The notes under the pieces are model-generated. The model was not told the origin of the DNA and made no database searches. It was given only the letters and a program-made list of their open reading frames with translations. DNA of 64,000 nucleotides from JACJYE01 sp964432875 (GTDB taxonomy: Bacteria; Bacteroidota; Bacteroidia; Chitinophagales; Saprospiraceae). How positions within the stretch are numbered: the stretch's first letter is position 1; each line of letters begins with the position of its first letter. Where the stretch lies: NCBI GenBank assembly GCA_964432875.1, contig CAYSPJ010000007.1, positions 17,615-81,614 on the forward strand, read 5' to 3'. The position numbers and the translations under genes are program-made. Of this stretch, positions 33,390 through 42,648 are shown one piece after another.

Positions 33390-34619
33390 ATGAAAAAAGA
33401 GGCGATATTAATTTTTGGCGGCGGCATCAACCAGCTCACGCTGATCGAAGCGGCCAAGAAATTAGGGCTTACGGCGGTGGTCATCGATCCCAGCGAAGAT
33501 GCAGCGGGCAAGGCGTTGGCAGATGTCTTTTACCGCGTTGACGGCAACGACTACGAAACGACCAAGGCCATCGCGCTGCGCCACCAGGTCAAGGGGATTG
33601 TCACGGCCCAGATGGAAAACCCACTGCGCTTGATGGCCCGCCTGGCGGAAGAGCTCGGATATATCTTCCACTCACGGGAAGTAGCAGAGCGGAGCCTGGA
33701 CAAATGGCTGATGAAATCTGCCTTTGTCGCGCATCAGGTGCCCTGCGCCCAGGGCATCTTGTGGGCAGAGGGCGAAGCGCTGCCGACGGCTGAAATCCAA
33801 CAGCTGGGCTTTCCGCTCATCCTGAAGCCACGGGATGCTTCCTCCAGCAAAGGCGTGGTGAGGATCGAGCGCCTGGCAGATTTGGAGCGCTATGCGCCAC
33901 AGGCCCGGCAGTACTCGAAGGAGCGCAAAGTCATCCTCGAAGAGTTTATGGAAGGCCCGGAGTACAGCGTCGAGAGCATCACCTTTCAAGGCGTCACCAC
34001 CGTCATCCAAATCACCGAGAAGTTTGTCACGCCTTTCCCATATACGGTCGAGACGGGGCACTTGCAGCCTGCGCCGGTCAGCCAGAAGCTCTGGGCGGCC
34101 ATCGAACGCATCGTGACCCGAGCGATCAAGGCGCTGGGCATCGACAATTCTGCCTCTTGCGCTGAGGTCAAATTGACCCCGCAGGGAGAAAAAATGGTCG
34201 AGATCGGTGCCAGGCTGGGCGGGGATTACGTCTCCTCGCATCTGGTGCGCACTTCTTGCGGGGTGGACATGGACCGGGCCGCTATTCAAGTGGCCTTGGG
34301 GCGAAAGCCTGAACTAGCCAAGCGCCCCCCCCAGTGCGCCTGTATCCGCTATCTGCAATTGCCGCCGGGAAAGACCGTTTTCCACATCGGCGACTGGAAA
34401 GCGCTTCTGGAGCGGCCGGAGGTGGTCTTTGCCCATCTCAACATCAAAGCCGGCGACCGCATCCCGGCGCTTACCGAGAGCCGGGACCGCCCCGGCTTCG
34501 TGATCGTAAAGGCTCCCGCCAGGGACGAAGCCCTGAGGCGGGCCGAAGCCTGCCTGGACTTGATGGCGAGCTGCGTGGCTTGTGAAGCGCCAGAGGAGGC
34601 CGCCCTGTTTGAAAGTTGA
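33390..34619 (+). CDS. ATP-grasp ligase
   Basis: 409 residues from the ATG at 33390, chosen over an upstream TTG because MKKEAILIFGGGINQLTLIEAAKKLG begins the pre-ATP-grasp Rossmann domain. ATP-grasp core about 105-300: GFPLILKPRDASSSKGVVRI (P-loop-like lid and Lys), KVILEEFMEGPEYSVESITF, and the metal-binding end AEVKLTPQGEKMVEIGARLGGD. A biotin-carboxylase-like C-terminal domain follows. The family joins a carboxylate to an amine or thiol via acyl phosphate. Placed after an amino-sugar aminotransferase, it may acylate that amine with an amino or hydroxy acid (inference). Confidence 0.87.
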   Translation: MKKEAILIFGGGINQLTLIEAAKKLGLTAVVIDPSEDAAGKALADVFYRVDGNDYETTKAIALRHQVKGIVTAQMENPLRLMARLAEELGYIFHSREVAERSLDKWLMKSAFVAHQVPCAQGILWAEGEALPTAEIQQLGFPLILKPRDASSSKGVVRIERLADLERYAPQARQYSKERKVILEEFMEGPEYSVESITFQGVTTVIQITEKFVTPFPYTVETGHLQPAPVSQKLWAAIERIVTRAIKALGIDNSASCAEVKLTPQGEKMVEIGARLGGDYVSSHLVRTSCGVDMDRAAIQVALGRKPELAKRPPQCACIRYLQLPPGKTVFHIGDWKALLERPEVVFAHLNIKAGDRIPALTESRDRPGFVIVKAPARDEALRRAEACLDLMASCVACEAPEEAALFES

Positions 34620-34649
34620 ATATGCTTTATCTCATTAGCAGAGCACATC

Positions 34650-35762
34650 ATGAATAAAGTCCTGTTTTTCGTGCCCAAGCGGTACAGCCTGTTTCAAATT
34701 TTCCGGGAGGTGTTTGTGAGCCGGGGGTGCGAAATACGCGAGGTCGATCACTTCGACATCATCAGCATCGGGATGCGGAAGCTGAATGCACAGATGTTCC
34801 GTTTGCCGAACCGATTAAGATTGAGATGGGGGGAGTATTACTATCGAAAAATCAATGCCTATTACCTGGATGAATACGAGCGGTTCAGGCCAGATCTGGT
34901 GTTTGTATACAACAGCGAAATGATTTTGCCGGAAACGCTGGCCCGCTTCCGCAAAGAATCGAAAGTAGCTTTTTACATGGGCGATCACCCTTTTTATACC
35001 CCCACCAACCGCTACTACCTTTCCTTGCTGTTCAGTGCGGATGCTCTCTTCGTGCCGGATACCTTCTGGATGGCGCAACTGGCGAAAATGGGGGCTGTGA
35101 ACATGCACTATCTGGCCCCCTGCCTACCTACAGAGGTCTATCATCCCGTAACCTTGTCGGAAAGCGAGCGGGCCGCGTATCAGGCCGAAGTGCTGTATGT
35201 CGGCATGAATTATGTCGATAGCTGGGGCTATAAAAAAGCCAAGTTCATGGACAACTTCTGCAGTTTTGACCTGCAGATCCATGGCAATAAGCATTGGAGG
35301 AAATGGTTTGATTTCTTCCCCCGCCTGGCAGAGCATTTCCAGGAGCAAGGAAGCCTCTACCCCATTGAGGAAATGAATAAGCGGTACAACGCGGCCAAAA
35401 TCGTCCCCGTCGATGGCAATCCGGGCTTGCTGCACGGTGTCCATCTGCGGATGTACGAAGCGCTCGCTGCGGGTGCCCTCCCATTGTTGGAATGGCAAGA
35501 AGACCTGCCACTTCTCTTTGGTGCTGATATCGAGCTGCCCGCGGTGAAAGACTATGGAGAAATACCCGAAATGGCATCGTACTACCTGCGCCACGAAGCG
35601 GAGCGGAAAGCCCTGGTGGAGCGGATGAAGGATGCGTTGCAAGCCCGGTTTTCGAGCGAACGGATAGCCGACATCATTTTTGAAGCGCTGCGCGACCAGC
35701 CTCGGGTCCGCGAGCAAATGCTAATACCAGGAAGCAATAGGGCGCAGCAAAGCCCTGTATGA
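34650..35762 (+). CDS. CgeB-like glycosyltransferase
   Basis: 370 residues, GT-B fold. The N-terminal half has FRPDLVFVYNSEMILPETLARFR and VAFYMGDHPFYTPTNRYYLSLLFSADALFVPD, the C-terminal half ends with GNPGLLHGVHLRMYEALAAGALPLLEWQEDLPLLF, the pattern of CgeB/Glyco_trans_1_2 proteins in which the R-x-YE-A-x(2)-G stretch replaces the E-x7-E of GT4. No membrane segment. Donor and acceptor are unknown. It lies 30 bp after the ATP-grasp gene. Confidence 0.8.
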   Translation: MNKVLFFVPKRYSLFQIFREVFVSRGCEIREVDHFDIISIGMRKLNAQMFRLPNRLRLRWGEYYYRKINAYYLDEYERFRPDLVFVYNSEMILPETLARFRKESKVAFYMGDHPFYTPTNRYYLSLLFSADALFVPDTFWMAQLAKMGAVNMHYLAPCLPTEVYHPVTLSESERAAYQAEVLYVGMNYVDSWGYKKAKFMDNFCSFDLQIHGNKHWRKWFDFFPRLAEHFQEQGSLYPIEEMNKRYNAAKIVPVDGNPGLLHGVHLRMYEALAAGALPLLEWQEDLPLLFGADIELPAVKDYGEIPEMASYYLRHEAERKALVERMKDALQARFSSERIADIIFEALRDQPRVREQMLIPGSNRAQQSPV

Positions 35763-35840
35763 CCCCAAAATTGGATTATTTTTTCAAGCAGGAGCATTGT
35801 CGCCCGCTTCCTGGTTTCGATAATCAAGCAGAAAATCTCG

Positions 35841-36671
35841 ATGAAAAAGCTGTTTTTCAAAGTGGTCAATAAGCTGAGGTGGATACTCGACCAGTGGCGG
35901 TGGAAATTCCAGTTTCGGTATTCTGCGCCCGATGCGGTGCAGCCTCCTTTGGGGGTCAGCATCGGCATCGCCACCTTTATGGACAGGTATGAAAGCTGCT
36001 TGGTGCCGCTGGTGCAGAAATTGACCTTCTTATTCCCCGCTGCGGAAATCATCGTCGTCGCCAACGGGCACGTCAAGCAAATGGAACAGCGCGCGTATCT
36101 TTCAAAAATCGCTGCCTTTTGCCGTTTGTATCCCAACGTGAGATTAATCGCTCACCAGCAGCCCCGAGGTTTAAGCGCGATTTGGAATGAGACCATCCTC
36201 AGCTCGAAAAACGAGCAGGTGCTCTTGTTGAACGACGATGTGGATGTGAAGACGAATTTCGGGCGGTTTTTGCGCCAAGCGGCGCGCCGGAGGCAGCAGT
36301 TGGTGCTGCTGAATTCATCGTGGAGCCACTTTTTGATTTGCAAGCCGCTATTCGAAGCAGTCGGCCCATTCGACGAAGGGCTGAAGGAGATTGGCGGCGA
36401 AGATGACGACTATGCGGCTCGCTTGGCGATGCAAGGCATCGCAATCTATCATCTGCCGACTCATTCCATCACCAGCAAACTCAAAATGCATCAAAAGAAG
36501 CTGGCGGTAAATAGCTATGGCAGAAACATGCACGAGGAAGCCGATGGCTACAGCACCTACAACGCAGATTACCTAGAGGGTAAATGGATGATGAGCGATA
36601 AGCCGTTCGAAGGGGCGGTATATGTGCCCAAGCGAGCCGTCAAATACTGGAAGCTGAGAAACGCATCATGA
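35841..36671 (+). CDS. Glycosyltransferase family 2-like (GT-A) protein
   Basis: 276 residues. GT-A features: VSIGIATFMDRYESCLVPLVQKL, EIIVVANG, NVRLIAHQQPRGLSAIWNETI, the metal-binding LLNDDVDVKTNF (DxD at about 133-135), then FEAVGPFDEGLKEIGGEDDDYAARLAMQG, where GGEDDD provides the catalytic-base region. The N-terminal 30 residues are basic and amphipathic. The stop overlaps the Wzy-like start (4 bp). The transferred sugar is unknown. Confidence 0.85.
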   Translation: MKKLFFKVVNKLRWILDQWRWKFQFRYSAPDAVQPPLGVSIGIATFMDRYESCLVPLVQKLTFLFPAAEIIVVANGHVKQMEQRAYLSKIAAFCRLYPNVRLIAHQQPRGLSAIWNETILSSKNEQVLLLNDDVDVKTNFGRFLRQAARRRQQLVLLNSSWSHFLICKPLFEAVGPFDEGLKEIGGEDDDYAARLAMQGIAIYHLPTHSITSKLKMHQKKLAVNSYGRNMHEEADGYSTYNADYLEGKWMMSDKPFEGAVYVPKRAVKYWKLRNAS

Positions 36672-38164
36672 ACGACGACCGAAACTACAATAAATCGCTT
36701 TTCCGTTTTATGGCGCTCGCCATAGCCGCCGTCGGGATGACCTATTTCGCGCCAGAAGTTTTCACGATTTTGTTTTTCATCAGCACCCTGGTCTGGTATT
36801 TCCGCTCGGACGACGAGCCGCTGTGGTTTGCTTTTTACCTGATTTTGATCGATGGGTTCTTCGGCTTCTTCGGCTTTTACGAAACGACCTTGGCGATTGT
36901 CCCGGGTTTGCCGGCCATCGAAGTGACCCAGCTCTACATCTTGTTGGCCGTCTTCAAGGCCAGCAGGGTACAAGACGCGCCGAAAGTATTTTATCAGTTG
37001 CCGCTGGCCATGGTGTTCATTTACTTGGGGTTCCTGATCGTGCAAGGCTTCGTGCTGGGTATGGAACCCGAGATGAACGTCAGGTTCAGAGTTTTAAAAA
37101 TGGTTATGCCGTTCCTGCTTTTTTGGGCGCTCCCCAGGCTGTTGCACGGCGAAGAAGATTATGCGCAGTGTTTTCGATACTTGTTCTTAGTGGCGATTGC
37201 CGCATTTGCCGCGCAGGTGTTTACCCTGGTCATGTTTCAGACCCCACCGATGTTCTTGGGCCTGGAAGACCTGAGCGGGATGTTCGACGCCGACAGCTCG
37301 CGCGATGAGACCTACCGCGGCGCTTTCAATGAAGGCATCATCCTGATTACCTTGTTTGGCGCGGCTTATTTCCTCGTGAGGCGGTCGGGGCAGTTTAAGC
37401 CGGGTTATTTGTACCTGATTTTGGTTTGCAACTACCTCAGTATCTTCCTTTCCGCTACGCGAGGCTGGATATTGGGTTTTTCGCTGTTTCTGGGGCTGTT
37501 CTTTTTAATCGAGCTGAGGCACGATTTCCAGCGGATTTTTAAGCTTATGGCGGTATCCGCTGTGCTCGTCGCCATCACCATTTCCGTGCCCGCCATCCAG
37601 GCTCAGGTACAGAAGACGATCGCGCGGCTCCAGACCCTGGAAGCTTTGAAATCAGGGGATTCTACCGCCGGGGGCACGCTTATCCGGCTCACCAGCCGCA
37701 GCCCCAGGATTATGAAAAAGTGGGCAGAATCTCCGCTCACGGGCTGGGGGTTTTCAGACACCTTCTTCGACTATCGGGATTCGCACGTAGGCAACCAGAA
37801 CTTGCTGATGCACGCCGGGCTGATCGGCTACGTGGTGCTGGGGGGCTTCCTGTTTTATTTTTGCGCGAAGCTCGCGGGCTTGAGCATGAGTTTACCGCCC
37901 CGGCACCCTAAAAAAGAAGCTTTGCTCCTCTTTAGCTTATTTTTCCTGGGGTGGTTCTTGATCCACTCCACCACCGCGCAGCTTTTCGGCTACCATCTCA
38001 ATCCCGGCGAAGGCATGATCCAGGCTTTGTTTTTCAGCATGGGCGCTGCGCTCTATCAAGCCGTAGCGCGGGAAAAACAGCACCCCTCCTGGAATAGACA
38101 TAATCTTGTAAAAAAACGCCCCTGCGCCCCCGCCCAAGCAGGAGGCCCCGTAGCGCAGCCATAA
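36668..38164 (+). CDS. Wzy/O-antigen-ligase-like polysaccharide polymerase
   Basis: 498 residues with about 11-12 hydrophobic helices. The Wzy_C (O-antigen ligase) region spans roughly 240-430, with NYLSIFLSATRGWILGFSLFLGLFF and, after a periplasmic loop, SRSPRIMKKWAESPLTGWGFSDTFFDY, GNQNLLMHAGLIGYVVLGGF, the usual Arg-rich loop and H-N-x-L motif of this superfamily. It would polymerise repeat units in the periplasm after flipping by Wzx, with the length set by the Wzc-like protein. A proline-rich C-terminal tail follows. Confidence 0.88.
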   Translation: MNDDRNYNKSLFRFMALAIAAVGMTYFAPEVFTILFFISTLVWYFRSDDEPLWFAFYLILIDGFFGFFGFYETTLAIVPGLPAIEVTQLYILLAVFKASRVQDAPKVFYQLPLAMVFIYLGFLIVQGFVLGMEPEMNVRFRVLKMVMPFLLFWALPRLLHGEEDYAQCFRYLFLVAIAAFAAQVFTLVMFQTPPMFLGLEDLSGMFDADSSRDETYRGAFNEGIILITLFGAAYFLVRRSGQFKPGYLYLILVCNYLSIFLSATRGWILGFSLFLGLFFLIELRHDFQRIFKLMAVSAVLVAITISVPAIQAQVQKTIARLQTLEALKSGDSTAGGTLIRLTSRSPRIMKKWAESPLTGWGFSDTFFDYRDSHVGNQNLLMHAGLIGYVVLGGFLFYFCAKLAGLSMSLPPRHPKKEALLLFSLFFLGWFLIHSTTAQLFGYHLNPGEGMIQALFFSMGAALYQAVAREKQHPSWNRHNLVKKRPCAPAQAGGPVAQP

Positions 38165-38187
38165 GACCTTTTAATCTTTGCGATGTC

Positions 38188-39258
38188 ATGATCCACTTTG
38201 TGCATATCAGTTCAGGCCCGGGGGGGATTGAGGTATTGCTGCCTGGCATTGTATCCGAGATAGGAGCGCAGGCTTTCCGGGCCTTTGTGCTGCGCCCGCC
38301 TGCACCCGGGATAGCCAATGTTTACGAAGGTACGGGCGTGCCAGTCTGTTATGGCAGCAAGCGAAACCTGCCCGCCTTTTGGGCGCTGTGGCGCTACGCC
38401 CGCCGCTACCGCCACGACATCTTCCAGGTTTTCAATATCGGACCTTTAAACCTGCTGATGTTGCGCTTGGCGGGGGTGAAAAAGATTATCTATTCGATAC
38501 ACGGCACGATATACTGGAAGAAGCGCAGCCAGAAATGGGTGCGGAAAATCTTCTGGCGCCTGGCAAAAACCCCGGGCATGATTTTCACCGCCAACTCCCA
38601 GTACAGCAAAGCCGTATTCATCCAAAAAGTATTGCCGGAAGCGGAGCCCTATTTGCTCTACAACCCCATCGATGCGAGCCGCTTCTGCCCCTCAGGTGCC
38701 CCAGCGCCAGAGGCAGGAAAAGGGCTGCACATCATCTACGCCGGGCGGCTCGCTCGCGGTAAAAACCTCTTCCGGTGGCTGGACGTAGCCGCTGCCATCG
38801 CCCAAAAAGTACCCGGCTGCCGTTTCACGCTCTATGGCGAGGGCCCGCTCCGGCCCGAATTGGAATCATACGCAGGTCAGTTGGAAAAAGGGGATGCCAT
38901 CTCCTTCGCCGGCCATTGGCAAGATCTACCCGCCGCTTACCAGTCGGCTGATTTGTTGTTGTTCCTCTCGGAATTTGAATCATTCGGAAATGTCGTGGTG
39001 GAAAGCATCCTCTGCGGCACGCCGGTGATCGCTTCCAGTATCCCTAGCATGAAAGAGATTTTTGCCGACTATCCCGAATTCTTGATCGAGCTAGAAGGTG
39101 ATTTGGGAAAAAACGTCCTGGCAAAAATAGCCGAACTGCCCAAGTTGAAAGCAGCGGCGCTGCAAGCGCGGCAAGCCTTTGCAGCCAGGTTCGGCAAAGC
39201 CAATCACATCGCTTCCTTAACGGCTATTTATCAAAAAGCCCTCAAAACGCCCAGATGA
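38188..39258 (+). CDS. Glycosyltransferase family 4
   Basis: 356 residues, GT-B fold. N-terminal MIHFVHISSGPGGIEVLLPGI (acceptor loop with GGIE), KKIIYSIHGTIYW, and the GT4 donor half: IIYAGRLARGKNLFRWLDVAAAI, FTLYGEGPLRPELESYA, and the E-x7-E motif in EFESFGNVVVESILCGTPVIAS. It is a retaining transferase acting at the cytoplasmic membrane face. Stop and next start overlap (ATGA) with a deacetylase gene. Confidence 0.92.
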   Translation: MIHFVHISSGPGGIEVLLPGIVSEIGAQAFRAFVLRPPAPGIANVYEGTGVPVCYGSKRNLPAFWALWRYARRYRHDIFQVFNIGPLNLLMLRLAGVKKIIYSIHGTIYWKKRSQKWVRKIFWRLAKTPGMIFTANSQYSKAVFIQKVLPEAEPYLLYNPIDASRFCPSGAPAPEAGKGLHIIYAGRLARGKNLFRWLDVAAAIAQKVPGCRFTLYGEGPLRPELESYAGQLEKGDAISFAGHWQDLPAAYQSADLLLFLSEFESFGNVVVESILCGTPVIASSIPSMKEIFADYPEFLIELEGDLGKNVLAKIAELPKLKAAALQARQAFAARFGKANHIASLTAIYQKALKTPR

Positions 39259-40403
39259 GCAAGCGGCCTGACACCATCCCGATCGTTTACTACCACTCGG
39301 TGGGGCCCCGGCACCCCAACTGGAGGCGGAACCACCTCACCCTGGAACTGCCGTATTTTGAAGATCAGCTCCGCTATTTCCAGCGCCACTTCGACCTCAT
39401 CACCCTGCGTGAATGGGAAGAGATTGTTTTGGGCGAAAGGGCTTGCCCCAGGGCGCCGCTGGCCATCACCTTTGACGATGGGTATTTGGACAATTGGATC
39501 TGGGCTTTCCCTTTGTTGAAAAAATACGGCTTGCCTGCCACCATTTTCGTCAATCCGGAATTTGTGGATGAGCGGCAGGGGGTACGGCCAAATTTAGAGG
39601 ACGCCTGGTCGGGCGTGGCCGATGAGGACACCCTGGCCCAAGGGGGATATTTGTCTTGGGAAGAAATGCGCCGCATGGAGCAATCTGGCTGGATCGACAT
39701 CCAGTCGCACACCATGACGCATACCAAATACTTCGTTTCGGCGCAGTTGACTGGTTTCCATACGCCCGATTCTGACAGCCTCTATCCCATCGGCAATCGC
39801 TATCCGGAGCGGAAGCCTTACCACATCGGTGACCCTTCCTTTCAGGAGCTCCTCCCGTTCGGCTATCCGTTTTTTGAGGAGCGATCCGCTATCCTGGCGC
39901 GCCGAGTGGAGATAGCTGCGGAATTCATTCAAGAGTGCGTCGATTTTTTCCGGGGCTGGGATTTCCGCCGCGAGCCAGCCGCCGCTCTGCAGGCTGTCCA
40001 GCCTCTCTATCAAGCGCGGCTGCGGGAGGATAAAATCATTGCCAGCATCGAAACCGAAACGGACTATTGGGCGCGGGTAAGCTATGAAATCGTCGGCTCA
40101 AAGAACGCGATCGAAGCGAAACTGGGCAAGACGGTGCGCTATCTCTGCTGGCCCCATGGCGACTGCAACGAGGAAGTGCACGAGCTGGCTCTCCAAGCGG
40201 GCTATACAGCTACGACTTCGGGGCACAGCTTGGCGGCAGCGCCCAGCCCGGCATGCCTGCCTTATCGGATTGGCATGGGCGCGTTCAGAGATAGCCGCTG
40301 GCTCAGCCTGCTGCGGGCGGCCTTCAAAATCAAATGCCGGCAAAGGCGATTCCCTTATTTCCAGTTGCACCGGATGTATGGTAAGGTAAGAGCCGCTTTG
40401 TAA
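39255..40403 (+). CDS. Polysaccharide deacetylase (NodB/CE4 family)
   Basis: 382 residues. CE4 motifs: IPIVYYHSVG at the start, LAITFDDGYLDNW (motif 1, catalytic Asp and metal Asp), IDIQSHTMTHTKY (motif 2, H-x3-H) and RYLCWPHGDCNEEVHELALQAGYTATTS (motif 3/4). It is larger than a bare CE4 domain because of an insert of about 95 residues between motifs 2 and 3 (about 165-260). No signal peptide, so it may act on a cytoplasmic intermediate. It removes N-acetyl groups from sugar units, freeing amines for later acylation. It overlaps the GT4 gene by 4 bp. Confidence 0.9.
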   Translation: MSKRPDTIPIVYYHSVGPRHPNWRRNHLTLELPYFEDQLRYFQRHFDLITLREWEEIVLGERACPRAPLAITFDDGYLDNWIWAFPLLKKYGLPATIFVNPEFVDERQGVRPNLEDAWSGVADEDTLAQGGYLSWEEMRRMEQSGWIDIQSHTMTHTKYFVSAQLTGFHTPDSDSLYPIGNRYPERKPYHIGDPSFQELLPFGYPFFEERSAILARRVEIAAEFIQECVDFFRGWDFRREPAAALQAVQPLYQARLREDKIIASIETETDYWARVSYEIVGSKNAIEAKLGKTVRYLCWPHGDCNEEVHELALQAGYTATTSGHSLAAAPSPACLPYRIGMGAFRDSRWLSLLRAAFKIKCRQRRFPYFQLHRMYGKVRAAL

Positions 40404-40427
40404 CGCAGCGCGCTAATCTTTGATACT

Positions 40428-41522
40428 ATGCAAGCAGTCATTACCTACGGGATGCCCAAGCCTGGCTTCTGGGAAGCTTATCAGGAGCTGTGGCGGGAAA
40501 GCCTTTACCATCCGGCCTTTCAGGCGCCGCACTACCTCAAAGCGCTGGCCGAGGCCAATGAGGGCAAGGTCATCACCTACCAGTCTTCTCAGGATGGGCA
40601 ACTGGTTGGTGCTGCGCTGTTCAAGCAAGAGGGCAAGCGTTGCCGTTTCCTGAGCGACCTACTGTCGGGGCAGAACTTCTTTGTGCTGCGCCAAGGCCTG
40701 GGCGAAGCATCGATTAAAGCTTTTTTAGCGCTCCTGCTTCAGTCGGCCAAGCGCGAAAAATGGGCCATGGTGCTGAATATGCAGCCCGCCTGGGCCAGCT
40801 ACATGCCCGCATTCCGGGAAGCGTGCCGACACAGCGGCCTGTTTTGGGCCACTGTGCCCTTTGCCGCCTGCCCGGTACTGGAGATGGAAGACGGGGCTGC
40901 CGTGGCACAGCACCTCGGCCGGTCCGCACATTTGCGCAAAAAGATGAATCAATTATTACGGCGGCACGAGGTCACTTTCGAGGTCTTGAGCGGAGACGAA
41001 GACCTGGATGCGTGGCTGGAAAGCTACTTCCGTTGGCACGTCTTTCGCTGGAAAGACAGCCCGACGCCATCCAACTATTCCAACCCTCAGGCCCGGGCGC
41101 TTTTTGCCGCTTGCCTGCGCGGCTGGATCGAAGACGGCCTGGCTGTGCGCTTCGCCTTGCGCACATCCAAGGGCGAAAGGATTACCCTGTGTATCGGCCT
41201 ACGGCAGGAAAATACGCTGGTGGATTATTACGAGGTCTACAATCACGAATATGCCCGTTACACCCCTTCGAAGGGCATCCTCCTCTTTATCGGCGAGTGG
41301 ATGAAAACGCAAGGTCTGAATACCCTCGATATGGGCTATGGGGATTACCAATACAAGTACGAGTTTACCAACAAAGACTTGCAGCTCCACCGCTTCTACT
41401 TGTCCAGTTATTTCAACCTGCCTCTGGTCTTCAAAGCAAAAGTGGAAAAGGCCTATCGGGAGCGCCCTCGCCTAATGGCTTTTTACCGCAAGATCAAACA
41501 CTTCATCAAGCGCGATGTGTAA
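40428..41522 (+). CDS. FemAB/BioF2-like acyltransferase, copy 1 of a tandem pair
   Basis: 364 residues, double-GNAT fold of the Acetyltransf_6 (BioF2-like) type, related to FemABX aminoacyltransferases. Seen: GFWEAYQELWRESLYHPAFQAPHYLKAL, GQLVGAALFKQEGKRCRFLSD, HLRKKMNQLLRRHEVTFEVLSGDEDLDAW, and LNTLDMGYGDYQYKYEFTNKDLQLHRF (the second-GNAT active site with the GxxxYKxxF pattern). It probably transfers an acyl or aminoacyl group to a sugar amine. It is paralogous to the next gene over its whole length, with an 8-bp overlap. Confidence 0.85.
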   Translation: MQAVITYGMPKPGFWEAYQELWRESLYHPAFQAPHYLKALAEANEGKVITYQSSQDGQLVGAALFKQEGKRCRFLSDLLSGQNFFVLRQGLGEASIKAFLALLLQSAKREKWAMVLNMQPAWASYMPAFREACRHSGLFWATVPFAACPVLEMEDGAAVAQHLGRSAHLRKKMNQLLRRHEVTFEVLSGDEDLDAWLESYFRWHVFRWKDSPTPSNYSNPQARALFAACLRGWIEDGLAVRFALRTSKGERITLCIGLRQENTLVDYYEVYNHEYARYTPSKGILLFIGEWMKTQGLNTLDMGYGDYQYKYEFTNKDLQLHRFYLSSYFNLPLVFKAKVEKAYRERPRLMAFYRKIKHFIKRDV

Positions 41523-42648
41523 AAATATGCTGTTGACAAACGCTACGGCCATCGAGGCTAACATCCGCTACGGCCTGCCTGCTCCCGGTTTTTGGGAAGC
41601 GTATGCCGAGCTCTGGCGCGAAAGCCAGTATCGGCCAGCCTTCCAGGCACCGAGCTATTTGCGTTTCCTGGCCGAAAGCATGCCAGACAAAGTAGCCGTT
41701 TTTTCCTTTGTCAGCCAAGGGCAACTGAAAGGCGCGGCATTTTTCCGATACCAAGAGGGGGCTTACCGGTTTTTGAGTGGGATCAAGGCCGACCATAATT
41801 TCTTTGTGCTGCACGAGGGCTGCTCGGCCGCAGAGCAAGATGCCTTCTTTGAGCGCTTATTGCAGGAAGCGGCGCGAGAAAGGTGGACGATGACCCTGGA
41901 CAAGCAGCCATTGTGGGCCCGCTACATGAGCAGTTTCCAGCGGGCAGGGCAGGAGAGCGGCTTGTTTTGGGAATCATTCCCCAAAGGCGTTTGCCCTATG
42001 GTGGAAGAGGAAAACAGCAGTAGCCTGGTCGGCCATTTCAACAAGCGGCGGATCCGCTATCAACTGAACCGCTTACAGAAACAACATGGTGCCGTCTGCG
42101 AGGTGCTCCGGGATGATGAAGCGCTAGATGAGTGGGCCGAGCAGTTCTGCACCGCCTACTCCAAACGATGGAAAAGCGTACCCTACATGAAAAAGCTGGA
42201 GACCCCGGAGGAAAAAGATTTTTTGAAAGCTTGCCTGCGCGCCTGGGCAAAGGACGGCATATTAGTGCGCATGTCGATCCGCATCGGCACCGAACGGGTG
42301 AGCTTCATTATCGGGCTAATCCAAAAAGAGGCTTTTGTGGGGCATGCCCAAGCCTTTGATCCTGCTTTCCAAAAATATAGCCCAGTCAACATCCTGCACC
42401 TTTTCGCAGCCCACTGGATGAGCGAGCAAGGGCTGAAAGTATTAGACTTTGGCCATGGCGATCATAAGTATAAATACAAGTATTGCAATCAGAAACGCCT
42501 TTTGGGGCAAGTAAGCATTGCACAAAAGGAAAAAGTCTTTTTCGCCTGGAGGGTCAAGGCGGAAAAATTGTTGCGGGCAAACCCCATGATCATGCTTTTT
42601 TATCACCGTCACATCAAGCCTATCCTCAACGGCGGCTTATTCGGATGA
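41515..42648 (+). CDS. FemAB/BioF2-like acyltransferase, copy 2 of a tandem pair
   Basis: 377 residues. Clear paralogue of the preceding gene: GLPAPGFWEAYAELWRESQYRPAFQAPSYLRFL, GQLKGAAFFRYQEGAYRFLSG, then VGHFNKRRIRYQLNRLQKQHGAVCEVLRDDEALDEW and LKVLDFGHGDHKYKYKYCNQKRLLGQV. The two copies keep the same motif order but have diverged considerably, so this is not a recent copy and the substrates may differ. The ATG at 41515 overlaps the previous stop; Met at 41527 is an alternative. The next deacetylase gene starts on its stop (ATGA). Confidence 0.85.
   Translation: MCKNMLLTNATAIEANIRYGLPAPGFWEAYAELWRESQYRPAFQAPSYLRFLAESMPDKVAVFSFVSQGQLKGAAFFRYQEGAYRFLSGIKADHNFFVLHEGCSAAEQDAFFERLLQEAARERWTMTLDKQPLWARYMSSFQRAGQESGLFWESFPKGVCPMVEEENSSSLVGHFNKRRIRYQLNRLQKQHGAVCEVLRDDEALDEWAEQFCTAYSKRWKSVPYMKKLETPEEKDFLKACLRAWAKDGILVRMSIRIGTERVSFIIGLIQKEAFVGHAQAFDPAFQKYSPVNILHLFAAHWMSEQGLKVLDFGHGDHKYKYKYCNQKRLLGQVSIAQKEKVFFAWRVKAEKLLRANPMIMLFYHRHIKPILNGGLFG

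Noticed and set aside
33672..34289. 205-residue frame antisense to the ATP-grasp gene
   Set aside because: Shadow frame rich in Arg, Asp and His without domain evidence.
36668..38164. Exosortase candidate among the membrane proteins
   Set aside because: Both large membrane proteins (36668 and 57279) are too long and have Wzy-like and GT39-like layouts; no Cys/Arg/His exosortase pattern was found.
40760..41536. 258-residue same-strand frame inside the first FemAB-like gene
   Set aside because: It overlaps a conserved coding sequence in another frame and is rich in Arg and Pro, typical of a shifted frame.
41515..42648. Recent duplication of the FemAB-like pair
   Set aside because: The two copies share motif order but have diverged widely, unlike the AsnB-like pair at 47559/49602.
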